Source: DATEOR01 sp035296905
GTDB taxonomy: Bacteria > Actinomycetota > Thermoleophilia > Gaiellales > Gaiellaceae
Length of the DNA stretch: 32,900 nt
Direction of reading: 5' to 3'
NCBI GenBank assembly: GCA_035296905.1
Contig: DATHAA010000090.1
Coordinates: forward strand, 1 to 32,900
Shown: piece after piece, positions 1-7,903 of the stretch
Layout: every line of letters starts with the position of its first letter
Numbering within the stretch: position 1 is the first letter of the stretch
Program-made: the position numbers and the translations under genes
The notes under the pieces: generated by a model
Database searches by the model: none
Seen by the model: only the letters and a program-made list of their open reading frames with translations
Told to the model about the DNA's origin: nothing

Positions 1-1120
1 GGCCTCCCCCAACGACCGCGACTCGTTGCCGCCGCGCGGCGCGAACCGGCTTCCACGTCAGCTCGCGTCCGGTCCGTGGATTCTGAGTGCACGCGATCGG
101 GATAGCGGCGTGGTAGTGCGCGATGCAGGTGTTGCAGCCGATGCAGCGGAGGACGTCGTCCACCCGCCCGTCCGCGGCCTTGTGCGGCAGATCGGGGTCG
201 GTGATGAGCGCACGCGTCATCCCGACCGCATCGGCGACTCCGTCGCCGATGAGCCGGTCGGCAGCAGCCGGGTCGACTATGCGTGAGGTCGCGATCAGCG
301 GAGGCCCGACCCGAAACGGCGCTGCGAACCCTGCGATTGCGCTCTCCTCGACGGGCGGCGGCGGGACGATCCCGGTCGAGCCTCGGTAGGTGGACGAGTC
401 GCCGAGTGCGATCGAGAGGTAGTCGACGTGACCGGCGAGCTCGGGTGCGACGACCACGGCAGCCTCGGAGTCGGCCGAGAGCCGGACGCCGAGCGCGAGC
501 CTGGGTGCCGCATTCCGTACGGCCTCCACGACTGTTACGAGAAGCCTCGGCCCGACGGCCCACTCATCCTCGCGGAGGTTGAGCCCCGGCGTGAAGAACT
601 GCGCGAACAGGTAGCCGTGGGCGGCCGAGAGCTCGATCCCGTCGAGCCCTCCCTCGGCAGCGAGCTCAGCGGAGCGCGCGTACCCGGCGACGAGCTCGTC
701 GATCTCGGCGGAGGCGAGGGCCCGGGGCTCGACGTGGAAACGCTGGCTCGGGACCGCCGAGGGCGCGACCGCGGCCGGCCGCGGCGGCGAGGCGATCAGC
801 TCGCGGCCGCCGTGAAAGAGCTGGACGAACAGGCGCGTCCCATGCGCGCGGACGGCCTCGGCCACGCGGCGGTACCCGGCGACGATCTCCGGTCTGTAGC
901 CCGCCAATGTGTGGGCGGTCAGCCGACCGGACTCGTGGACGGCGGTCGCCTCGAGGACGATCATCCCCGTCCCGCCCGCCGCGCGTGCCTCGTGGTAGGC
1001 GACGAACTCGTCCGTGGGCAGGTGGTCATGGACGAGCGTGGTCTGGTGCGCGGTCGAGACGATCCGGTTCGGTAGCTCGACGGAGCCGAGCCGCACAGGG
1101 CTCAACAGGTGGTCAAACAC
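1..1120 (-). CDS. Old-yellow-enzyme / 2,4-dienoyl-CoA reductase-like flavoprotein (partial)
   Basis: NADH:flavin oxidoreductase with an N-terminal FMN TIM barrel, a 4Fe-4S motif and the start of an FAD/NAD(P) domain. Visible are a substrate-site segment VQLFHGGREL, a barrel segment GIELSAAHGYLFAQ, then CIGCNTC followed 12 residues later by a fourth Cys, as in the FadH/trimethylamine-dehydrogenase family. The frame runs off the window edge just inside the Rossmann motif VAVVGGG, so about 373 of the usual ~650 residues are present. The GTG start at 1120 overlaps the stop of the upstream thioesterase by 8 bases, so the two are probably co-translated. In this family the enzyme reduces conjugated C=C bonds of acyl-CoAs or enones. 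The substrate here is unknown; beside acyl-CoA genes an unsaturated acyl-CoA is reasonable. Confidence 0.88.
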   Translation of the reverse strand, partial: MFDHLLSPVRLGSVELPNRIVSTAHQTTLVHDHLPTDEFVAYHEARAAGGTGMIVLEATAVHESGRLTAHTLAGYRPEIVAGYRRVAEAVRAHGTRLFVQLFHGGRELIASPPRPAAVAPSAVPSQRFHVEPRALASAEIDELVAGYARSAELAAEGGLDGIELSAAHGYLFAQFFTPGLNLREDEWAVGPRLLVTVVEAVRNAAPRLALGVRLSADSEAAVVVAPELAGHVDYLSIALGDSSTYRGSTGIVPPPPVEESAIAGFAAPFRVGPPLIATSRIVDPAAADRLIGDGVADAVGMTRALITDPDLPHKAADGRVDDVLRCIGCNTCIAHYHAAIPIACTQNPRTGRELTWKPVRAARRQRVAVVGGG

Positions 1121-1511
1121 CGCCGAGCTCGCGCTCCAGGGCGGCACGTTCGGCGTCGCTGAGCGGCCGGGAGCGGCCGGTCTCCGTGTCACGCGCCACG
1201 AGGACGGCCTCGGCCTCTGCGGCGAGCTCGCCGCCTACGGTGACGATCTGCTCCCGCGTGGTCACGCTCGACGTGCCGATCCTCGTCAGCCAGAGCCGCG
1301 CCACGATCGCGTCGTCGTCCTGCGTCAGCTCGCGACGGAAGTCGATTGCTACGCGCGCTGTGACGTAGCCCCAGGCGTCGCCCGAGTCTCCGAGCGCCCG
1401 CTCGAGCCACTCGTCGCGCACCTCTTCGAGGTAGGTGAGGTAGACCGCGTTGTTCACGTGGCCGTAGGCGTCCTGGTCGCGCCAGCGGATCTCGATCTGC
1501 TTCTCGTGCAC
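1113..1511 (-). CDS. Acyl-CoA thioesterase, hotdog fold (4HBT/YbgC type)
   Basis: A 132-residue single hotdog domain. The N-terminal block RWRDQDAYGHVNNAVYLTYL is the 4HBT signature: an Asp near residue 13 followed by GHVNN, with an acidic helix (EEVRDEW) behind it. Families of this type hydrolyse acyl-CoA thioesters to free acid and CoA in the cytoplasm. The start is GTG at 1511, preceded by a good GGGAGG ribosome-binding site 6 bases upstream. It is the first gene of a minus-strand pair with the flavoprotein and is divergent from the acyl-CoA synthetase operon, with 37 bp between starts. Chain-length or aryl specificity cannot be read from the sequence. Confidence 0.88.
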   Translation of the reverse strand: MHEKQIEIRWRDQDAYGHVNNAVYLTYLEEVRDEWLERALGDSGDAWGYVTARVAIDFRRELTQDDDAIVARLWLTRIGTSSVTTREQIVTVGGELAAEAEAVLVARDTETGRSRPLSDAERAALERELGGV

Positions 1512-1548
1512 GTTGCCTCCCGAGTGGAGAGGATGGTAAGAGCGCGCG

Positions 1549-3567
1549 ATGGCCGATCACAACCGCGTCCGACCCCTCCTCTTCCCGCGGTCCGTTGCCG
1601 TCGTGGGTGCCTCGCCGCGCCACGGGCGGATCGTCGAGGAGGTCGTGCGGTCGCGGATCCCCGCCTGGGGCGTGCATCCGACGAGGGACGAGGTGCTCGG
1701 TCTCCGCTGTTTCCGCGGCGTCGCGGAGCTCCCGGAGCAGCCTGAGCTCGCCGCCCTCCTCGTGGGCCACGAGCGAGTCGAAGAGGCTTTCGATGAAGCG
1801 CTTGCCGCCGGCGTGCGCGCCTTCTTCCTCCCCGGCCTCGGGAATGAAGCCGGGGCTGTAGGCCCGGAGATCGCTGCGCGGATCGCGGTGCGGGCGCGCG
1901 CGCAGGGTGCCGTGCTGCTCGGCCCGAACTGCATGGGAGTCGCGGCTCCGGACGAGGTCTCGCTCTGGATCGGCACCGTGCCCGACACGTTTCGCCCGGG
2001 CCGCGTCTCGGTCGCCTCACAGTCGGGGTCGATCGCGGAGGCCCTCCTCGGCATCGGGCCGCGGGTCGGCTTTCGCGCGGTCGTCTCCTCCGGCGGCGAG
2101 GCGGTCACCGATGCCGCCGATGGTCTCGGTTTCTTCGCCGAGGACGAAGGAACCGGGGCGATCGGGCTCTTCCTGGAGACCGTTCGCCGTCCGGTGGAGT
2201 TCGCGTCCGCGCTCGGGCGCTGCGCCGAGGCGGGGAAGCCGGTCGTCTGCCTGAAGGTGGGCCGCTCGCAGGCGGCCGCGCGCGCCGCGCTCGCCCATAC
2301 CGGCGCGGTGGTGGGCTCGGAGCGTGCGTTCTCCGCGCTCCTGCGCCGGCACGGCGCGATCGAGGTGGACGACTTCACGGCGCTCGTCGAGACCCTCGAG
2401 GTCCTGGGCCGAGCGCGCAGTCCGCGCGGGAAGCGAATCGCAGCGATCTCGGAGTCCGGCGGAGAGGGGGCGCTCCTCGCCGACCAGGGAGAGGCGGCCG
2501 GGATCCCATTCGAGCCCCTTCCGGACGAGGTCGCCGCCGAGCTCACCGCCCGCTTCCCCAACTACCGCGCGCCCGGGAACCCGCTCGACGCCTGGGCAAT
2601 CGACGAGGCCGAAGTCGTCTTCCCCGGGTCGATCGAGGTCCTCGTCGGATCGGGTGCCTTCGACATCGTCGTCGCCCAGGCGGACCAGTCGCAGTTTCGC
2701 GGGGCGGAGGAGCACGAGTGGTGCTTCATGATCGTGAAGGCGCTCGCGGAGGCGACGGCCGGCACGGAGATCTTCCCCGCGGTCACGACGGTCTCGGCGG
2801 TCGACCCGCGGCCGGAGGTGGCCCAGTACGCGCTCGAGCACGATGTCGCCCTCCTGCGCGGTCCGCGCGACGCCTTGCGTGCGCTTGCCGCCGCGGCTGC
2901 GCTCCGGCCTGTGCCCGCGAAGCCCGAGCCTGCAGCGCCGGTAGAGCTGGACGACCTGCTTCAGGAGGGTCCTCTGCCGGAGTTCGAGTCGGCGCTCGTG
3001 CTGGAGCGCTACGGCGTACGGCTCGCGCCGCGCCGACGGGCGGCATCGCCGGATGAGGCCGCCGAGGCCGCCGCCGAGCTCGGCTTCCCCGTGGTCGTGA
3101 AGGTCGACGGGCCAGCTCACAAGGCGGCGCAGAACGGCGTCGTGCTCGGGCTCGGAGATGCCGAGGGGGTCCGGGGCGCGACGGAGCGGCTGGGTGGGAG
3201 GGTCCTGGTCGCCACACAGGCCGAGGGCGGTGCGGAGGCCTTCTGCGGGATGACGCGCGACCCCGATTTTGGCCCCGTCCTAGCGGTCGGTGTCGGAGGC
3301 CGTGCGATCGAATCACTCTCCCTCTCTGCGGTCTCGCTCGCCCCCCTCGGCGACGAGGAGGCCCGGCAGCTCGTCACCGAGGCGCCGGGGCTCGAGGCGA
3401 GCGCCGCCGCGCAGGAGGCCCTCGCGGCGACGCTCGTCGCTCTAGGCCGCCTCGCCGTCGATCACCCGCGGATCGCGGCCGTCGACGTGAACCCTTTGAT
3501 CCTGAGCGCGGATGGCGCGGTTGCCGTCGATGCGCTCGTCGTCGTAGAAGGAGAAGCCAGTGACTGA
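1549..3567 (+). CDS. ADP-forming acyl-CoA synthetase (NDP-forming, fused alpha-beta)
   Basis: A 672-residue fused acyl-CoA synthetase of the acetate-CoA ligase (ADP-forming)/succinyl-CoA synthetase superfamily. It begins with a CoA-binding Rossmann domain (SVAVVGAS near residue 15; LLGPNCMG near 125). The ligase-CoA domain follows, with the phospho-histidine motif HTGAVVGS (His250). The C-terminal ATP-grasp beta domain carries PVVVKVDGPAHKAAQNGVVLG. The family forms acyl-CoA from acid, ATP and CoA through phospho-His, or runs in reverse to conserve energy as ATP. There is no GNAT domain, so it is not a Pat-type lysine acetyltransferase. It is the first gene of a four-gene plus-strand operon and its stop overlaps the next start by 8 bases. 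The substrate acid is unknown. Confidence 0.9.
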   Translation: MADHNRVRPLLFPRSVAVVGASPRHGRIVEEVVRSRIPAWGVHPTRDEVLGLRCFRGVAELPEQPELAALLVGHERVEEAFDEALAAGVRAFFLPGLGNEAGAVGPEIAARIAVRARAQGAVLLGPNCMGVAAPDEVSLWIGTVPDTFRPGRVSVASQSGSIAEALLGIGPRVGFRAVVSSGGEAVTDAADGLGFFAEDEGTGAIGLFLETVRRPVEFASALGRCAEAGKPVVCLKVGRSQAAARAALAHTGAVVGSERAFSALLRRHGAIEVDDFTALVETLEVLGRARSPRGKRIAAISESGGEGALLADQGEAAGIPFEPLPDEVAAELTARFPNYRAPGNPLDAWAIDEAEVVFPGSIEVLVGSGAFDIVVAQADQSQFRGAEEHEWCFMIVKALAEATAGTEIFPAVTTVSAVDPRPEVAQYALEHDVALLRGPRDALRALAAAAALRPVPAKPEPAAPVELDDLLQEGPLPEFESALVLERYGVRLAPRRRAASPDEAAEAAAELGFPVVVKVDGPAHKAAQNGVVLGLGDAEGVRGATERLGGRVLVATQAEGGAEAFCGMTRDPDFGPVLAVGVGGRAIESLSLSAVSLAPLGDEEARQLVTEAPGLEASAAAQEALAATLVALGRLAVDHPRIAAVDVNPLILSADGAVAVDALVVVEGEASD

Positions 3568-4375
3568 TGTGGTCTTGTACGAGCGCCGCGGCCCGGCGGC
3601 CTGGGTGACGCTGAACCGCCCGAGCAAGCTGAACGCGATCAGCAGCGAGGTGGTCCGGCGGCTGCGGGAATCTTGGCGCGAGGCGGCCGAGGACGACCAG
3701 GTGAAGGTGGTCGTCCTCACCGGCGCGGGGCGCGCCTTCTCGGCCGGGTACGACATCGCCGAGGAGGTCGAGCAGCAGATCGAGAGCGCCGAGCGCTGGC
3801 ACGAGGTGCTCGCGGAGGATGTCGACCTGACCATGGAGCTCTGGTCGCTCCCGAAGCCGACGATCGCGGCCGTCAGGGGCTGGTGCCTGGCCGGCGCCTG
3901 CGAGCTGGCGATGGCGTGCGATCTCGTGGTTGCAGCGGACGACGCGCAATTCGGCGAGCCGGAGATCCGCTACGGATCGGGGCCCGTCACACTGCTCATG
4001 CCCTTCGTGCTCGGGCAGAAGAAGACGAACGAGCTCCTCTTCACCGGTGACGCGATCTCCGCGACCGAGTCCGAGCGGCTCGGGCTCGTGAATGCGGTCG
4101 TCGCTCCGGATGCGCTCGAGGATGCGGTCAACGCGCTCGTGGCGAAGATCGCGCCGACGCCGCTGCCGGTCCTCCGCCTCACGAAGCTCGCACTCGTGCG
4201 CGCGCAGGAGGCGATGGGGCTTCGCACGGCAGTCCGTGCCAACCTCGACATCTCGGCGATGCTCAACGCGGCCGACACGCCCGAGCAGCAGGAGTTCGAC
4301 CGGATCGCCGCCGAGCAGGGCCTGAAGGCCGCGCTTGCGTGGCGGGACTCGCGCTACGGCGCGGGGCTCGCATGA
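3560..4375 (+). CDS. Enoyl-CoA hydratase/isomerase (crotonase)
   Basis: A 271-residue crotonase-fold protein. Oxyanion-hole segments are AFSAGYDI and WCLAGACELAMACDL. The two catalytic acids of true hydratases are present as Glu115 (in GACELAM) and Glu135 (in GEPEI), so syn-hydration of a 2-enoyl-CoA is plausible. The loop after the second Glu (RYGSGPVTLLMP) lacks the usual PGAGGTQRL text, so a variant substrate is possible. GTG at 3560 was chosen because it sits behind GAAGGAGAAG and overlaps the synthetase stop. Its own stop overlaps the next ATG (ATGA). In the operon it could act on the acyl-CoA made by the upstream synthetase. Confidence 0.9.
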   Translation: MTDVVLYERRGPAAWVTLNRPSKLNAISSEVVRRLRESWREAAEDDQVKVVVLTGAGRAFSAGYDIAEEVEQQIESAERWHEVLAEDVDLTMELWSLPKPTIAAVRGWCLAGACELAMACDLVVAADDAQFGEPEIRYGSGPVTLLMPFVLGQKKTNELLFTGDAISATESERLGLVNAVVAPDALEDAVNALVAKIAPTPLPVLRLTKLALVRAQEAMGLRTAVRANLDISAMLNAADTPEQQEFDRIAAEQGLKAALAWRDSRYGAGLA

Positions 4376-5301
4376 GGGTTCTCGTCGCCGACCCCTACTA
4401 CGTGCTCGAGGAGGTCGCAGAGATCCTTGGCGATCTCGCCGAGGTCGAGCAGGCCGACGCGCCGTGGGAGGGGGACGACGTCATCGCACTCCTTGTCAGC
4501 CCGGATCAGCCCGTCGGCGCTACCGAGCTCGACCGGCTGCCCGCGCTCCGCATCGTCGCGACCTGCTCGGTCGGTTACGACAACATCGACACGTCGGCCG
4601 CGGCCGATCGAGGGATCTGGGTCTGCAACGTCCCCGACTACTGCGTCGAGGAGATGGCGGACAGCTCGCTGGCGCTCCTCCTCGCGCTGATGCGCGGTGT
4701 CGTTGCCCTCGACCGAAGCGTGCGCGAAGGCAAGTGGGACCACGCCGTCGCCGGACCGCTGCGGACGAACCGCGGCACCAGGCTCGCGGTCATCGGTTTC
4801 GGGCGCATCGGCCGCGCCCTCGCCACCCGGGCCCTCGCGCTGGGCTTCGAGGTCTGCGCCGTCGACCCGCAGCTCCCCGACGAGGCGATCTCCGGCTACG
4901 GCGTGCATCCGCTCACACTGGACGAGGCGCTCTCGAGCTGCGAGGTCTTCTCGCTCCACTCGCTGCTCACGGACGTGACGCGCGGGATGATCGGCGCAGG
5001 AGAGATCGCGAAGATGCCTCGCGGCGCGCTGCTTGTCGACACGGCGCGCGCGGGCCTCGTGGACTTCGACGCCGTGCTCGCAGCGCTTGACTCGGGCCAT
5101 CTCGCTGGCGCCGCCTTCGACGTCCTGCCGGTGGAGCCGCCGAGCGCCGAAGCGCCGGTGCCGGAGCGCCCCACGCTCATCGTCAACCCCCACGCCGCCT
5201 GGTACAGCCCAGCGACCGAGCACGAGGCCTATCGGCGTCCGGCCGTCTCGGTTCGCGAGGCACTCGAAGGGGACCGGCCGACGGACGCACTGGCGCCATG
5301 A
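4372..5301 (+). CDS. D-2-hydroxyacid dehydrogenase (NAD-dependent)
   Basis: A 309-residue member of the D-isomer-specific 2-hydroxyacid dehydrogenase family. The NAD fingerprint is GFGRIG at 142-147. The catalytic Arg-Glu-His set is Arg226 (DTARAGLVD), Glu255 (LPVEPP) and His274 (VNPHAAW). It reduces a 2-oxoacid to a D-2-hydroxyacid, or the reverse, in the cytoplasm. The ATG at 4372 lies in an ATGA overlap with the hydratase stop; a further-upstream ATG in frame at 4339 would only add residues inside the previous gene. Its stop overlaps the SDR start. Relatives include glyoxylate/hydroxypyruvate reductases and CtBP-like proteins; substrate is not decidable. Confidence 0.88.
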   Translation: MRVLVADPYYVLEEVAEILGDLAEVEQADAPWEGDDVIALLVSPDQPVGATELDRLPALRIVATCSVGYDNIDTSAAADRGIWVCNVPDYCVEEMADSSLALLLALMRGVVALDRSVREGKWDHAVAGPLRTNRGTRLAVIGFGRIGRALATRALALGFEVCAVDPQLPDEAISGYGVHPLTLDEALSSCEVFSLHSLLTDVTRGMIGAGEIAKMPRGALLVDTARAGLVDFDAVLAALDSGHLAGAAFDVLPVEPPSAEAPVPERPTLIVNPHAAWYSPATEHEAYRRPAVSVREALEGDRPTDALAP

Positions 5302-6059
5302 GCAGCTTCCGCTCCCCACTCGCTCCGGATGCGAACGCCGGCAAGGTCGCGCTCGTCACCGGAGGCGGCACCGGGATCGGCCGCGCGACCGCTCTCGAGC
5401 TGGCGCGGACCGGCGCGAAGGTCATCGTCTGCGGGCGCCGGCCGGAACCGTTGGAGGCCGTGCAGGCCGAGCTCGGGGAAGACTGCCTCGCCGTTCCCAC
5501 GGACGTGCGCGAGCCCGAGCAGGTCGCCGCGCTCATCGACCGAGCGCTCGAGCGCTTCGGGCGGATCGACGTGCTCGTGAACAACGCAGGCGGGCAATTC
5601 CTTGCGCCGGCCGAGGAGATCTCGCTGAGGGGCTGGCGCGCCGTTCACCGGCTCGCGGTCGACGCCGTCTGGGATCTCACGCGCGCCGTGGCCGAGCGCT
5701 CGATGATCCCGAACAAAGACGGCGTGGTCGTCTTCATCGGCTTCAGCCCGAGGCGCGGAATGGCCAAGATGGCCCATGCGGCCGCGGCGCGGGCGGCGAT
5801 CGAGAACCTGGCGGGCAGTCTCGCGCTCGAATGGAGCGCGCACGGAATCCGCGCGGTGTGCGTCGCGCTCGGGAATATCGCCACCGAGGGGCTCGACGGC
5901 TACGGGCCCGAGCGTGTGGCGGAGTGGGAGCGGGAAGTTCCGCTCGGCCGGCTCGGGACCCCCGAGGAGGCCGCCGCGCTTATCGCCTTCCTCGCCTCGC
6001 CCGGCGGCGGCTACGTGACGGGGACGACCGTCGTCATGGACGGCGGTCTCGACGTGTGA
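5298..6059 (+). CDS. SDR-family oxidoreductase, PECR/2,4-dienoyl-CoA-reductase-like, lacking the Tyr-Lys pair
   Basis: A 253-residue classical-length short-chain dehydrogenase. It has the dinucleotide motif TGGGTGIG (21-28), NNAGG (95-99) and the C-terminal TGTTVVMDGG. The YxxxK active site is absent: the aligned stretch GMAKMAHAAAARAAIENL places Ala161 at the Tyr position and Arg165 at the Lys position, with His160 beside it. This pattern resembles peroxisomal trans-2-enoyl-CoA reductase and related dienoyl-CoA reductases (from family knowledge), so reduction of an enoyl-CoA C=C bond fits better than alcohol oxidation. It is the last gene of the operon. Its 3' end overlaps the convergent hydratase gene by 26 bases. 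Confidence 0.88.
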   Translation: MSSFRSPLAPDANAGKVALVTGGGTGIGRATALELARTGAKVIVCGRRPEPLEAVQAELGEDCLAVPTDVREPEQVAALIDRALERFGRIDVLVNNAGGQFLAPAEEISLRGWRAVHRLAVDAVWDLTRAVAERSMIPNKDGVVVFIGFSPRRGMAKMAHAAAARAAIENLAGSLALEWSAHGIRAVCVALGNIATEGLDGYGPERVAEWEREVPLGRLGTPEEAAALIAFLASPGGGYVTGTTVVMDGGLDV

Positions 6060-6792
6060 AGTCTTCAATGGCCTTTGTGGCCTCGTCCGTCTGGGCGAGC
6101 GCCGCGTAGCCCAGGCGCTCGATCAGCAGGGCCGCTTCCCGCGAGGCCTCGGGGATGAGATCGGCGGCGCGCTTGATCGTCTCGACGGCGAGCGGCGGCA
6201 GGGCCGCGAGCTCGGCTGCGCACTCCAGGGCGCGCTCGAGCGCCTTCCCTTCGGGGACTACTTCGGTGACGACGCCGAGGGCGAACGCCTCTGCCGCGTC
6301 GAAGCGCCGTCGCAGGAGCATCAGCTCCTTCGCCTTCCCGGGCCCGAGCAGGCGGACGAGGCGGTAGGCGCCGCCGGAGCTGGGGAGGATGCCGAGCTCG
6401 ACCTCGGGGAGGCCGAACGCCGCGGTCTCGTCGGCGATGCGGAAGTCGGTCGCGAGCGCCAGCTCGAGCCCGCCGCCGAGACACCAGCCGTGGATGGCCG
6501 CGATTGTCGGCATGCGAACCGCGGCGATGCGCTCGTAGACGTCACCGGTGTTCGCGTAGTACGCGGCGATGGAGGCAGCGTCCGCCTCGGCGAACTCGTT
6601 GATGTCCGCGCCGGCGGAGAACGCCTTCCCGGCTCCCGTGACGACGACGCAGCGACTGCCGCGCACGTCGTCGCTGCCGAGTGCGTCGAGAAGCTCCCCC
6701 TCCATGTCCCTGGAGAGCGCGTTCAGCGTCTCCTCGCGCTGGAACGTCAGGACGCAGACGTGGTCCTCGCGGCGGACGTCGACGAGGCTCAC
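6034..6792 (-). CDS. Enoyl-CoA hydratase/isomerase (crotonase), second copy
   Basis: A 252-residue crotonase with AFSAGADI and GWCLGGGLELALATD. Glu110 and Glu130 (AFGLPEVELGILPSSGG) occupy both catalytic positions, so hydratase activity is likely. It is closer to canonical enoyl-CoA hydratases than the copy at 3560-4375 and clearly not a recent duplicate of it. The start overlaps the aminotransferase stop by 4 bases (ATGA), making it the last gene of the minus-strand operon TPP enzyme - aminotransferase - hydratase. The last 26 coding bases overlap the end of the convergent SDR gene, so there is no room for a conventional terminator between the two operons. Confidence 0.9.
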   Translation of the reverse strand: MSLVDVRREDHVCVLTFQREETLNALSRDMEGELLDALGSDDVRGSRCVVVTGAGKAFSAGADINEFAEADAASIAAYYANTGDVYERIAAVRMPTIAAIHGWCLGGGLELALATDFRIADETAAFGLPEVELGILPSSGGAYRLVRLLGPGKAKELMLLRRRFDAAEAFALGVVTEVVPEGKALERALECAAELAALPPLAVETIKRAADLIPEASREAALLIERLGYAALAQTDEATKAIEDFTRRDRRP

Positions 6793-7901
6793 CGTCGCAC
6801 CCCCTCCCGGACGGAAGCCAGCTCGGCTGCGAAGCGCTCCATCAGCGGCGGCGGCCCCACCGTGACGCGGATCCAGCCGTCGAGTCCGAACTCGCTCCCC
6901 GGTCTGACGAGGAACCCACGGACGACGAGGTCGCCGGCGAGCGCCGCGTCGTCCCCGCCGACCTCGACCAGTAGGAAGTTCGCCTCGGACGGGAGCGACT
7001 CCATGCCCGCATCGGCCAGGAGCCGCGCGAGGAGGGCGCGCGCCTCGGCCGACTGGCGGCGACGCTCGTCGATCTGCTCAGGGTGCGCGAGGCAGGCGCG
7101 TCCGGCGGCGAGCGCGGCGCGGTTCACGTTGAACGGCTCCTGAACGACGTCGAGAAACGGCGCCAGCTCCGGGTGGGCGATCGCGTATCCGAGGCGGAGC
7201 CCGGCGAGGCCGAAGATCTTGGAGAAGGTGCGAAGGAGGACGACGGGCCGGCCGGCGAGGACGTCGGGCTCCCGCGCGACGCGTCGCTCGGGATCGGCGT
7301 ACTCGCGGTAGGCCTCGTCCACCACGGCGATCGCGCCGTCCGGCAGGACGTCCAGGAACTCGGCCCACTCGCCGGCCTCGACGAGCGCTCCCGTGGGGTT
7401 GTTCGGGTCGCAGACCCAGACGAGCTTGGCGCTCTCGCTCCGTGCCGCGTCGGCCAGGGCGGGAAGGTCGAGGCGGAAGTCACGGTTGGGGACACGGACG
7501 ACGCGCGCGCCTGCGCCCGCCGACACCTGCGCGTAGAGGCCGTAGGTCGGTTGTGGCACGACGACGACGTCCCCTTCGCGGATGAACGTGTGCGCGACAG
7601 CCGCGATCAGTGCCTGGATTCCGTGCGCGGGGACGATCGTCTCCGGCGGAAGCTCGAGCCAGCCCGCCACGGCTTCGCGCAGGTCGCTGTAGGCCTGCTC
7701 GGGGTACATCCAGGCGTTCGCGAGCTCGTGCCTGACCGCGTCGAGGGCTCCGGGAAGCGGCCCGAACAGGTCCTCGTTCCAGTTCAGCTTCGCGATCTCC
7801 TCGAGGCCGTGCTCGCGCCGAAGCTCGGACAGGCTGGGGCCCGGGCGGTAGGGCTCGAGCCCGACCAGCGACGGGCGCACGAGGGTGCTCCAGTCGGTCA
7901 T
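6789..7901 (-). CDS. PLP aminotransferase, class I/II (histidinol-phosphate aminotransferase-like)
   Basis: A 370-residue fold-type I PLP enzyme. The PLP lysine is Lys228 in RTFSKIFGLAGLRLGYA. The cofactor-binding Asn and Asp are in CDPNNPTG (near 165) and VVDEAYREY (near 195), and the C-terminal Arg is in DGWIRVTVG. The architecture matches HisC-like transaminases, but there are no his genes here, so the true substrate may be another amino or oxo acid. The ATG at 7901 follows the TPP-enzyme stop by two bases; the frame is open much further upstream but that part is antisense-like text inside the TPP gene. Next to a 2-oxoacid-type TPP enzyme it could supply that enzyme's oxoacid. Confidence 0.87.
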   Translation of the reverse strand: MTDWSTLVRPSLVGLEPYRPGPSLSELRREHGLEEIAKLNWNEDLFGPLPGALDAVRHELANAWMYPEQAYSDLREAVAGWLELPPETIVPAHGIQALIAAVAHTFIREGDVVVVPQPTYGLYAQVSAGAGARVVRVPNRDFRLDLPALADAARSESAKLVWVCDPNNPTGALVEAGEWAEFLDVLPDGAIAVVDEAYREYADPERRVAREPDVLAGRPVVLLRTFSKIFGLAGLRLGYAIAHPELAPFLDVVQEPFNVNRAALAAGRACLAHPEQIDERRRQSAEARALLARLLADAGMESLPSEANFLLVEVGGDDAALAGDLVVRGFLVRPGSEFGLDGWIRVTVGPPPLMERFAAELASVREGVRR

Positions 7902-7903
7902 CG

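Noticed and set aside
428..1075. Plus-strand 215-codon frame at the window start
   Set aside because: It is the complement of the flavoprotein, which carries clear OYE and Fe-S motifs on the minus strand.
6034..6059. Frameshift or mis-called stop between the convergent SDR and hydratase
   Set aside because: Both reading frames keep normal family C-termini through the 26-bp overlap, so a true tail-to-tail overlap is the simplest reading.
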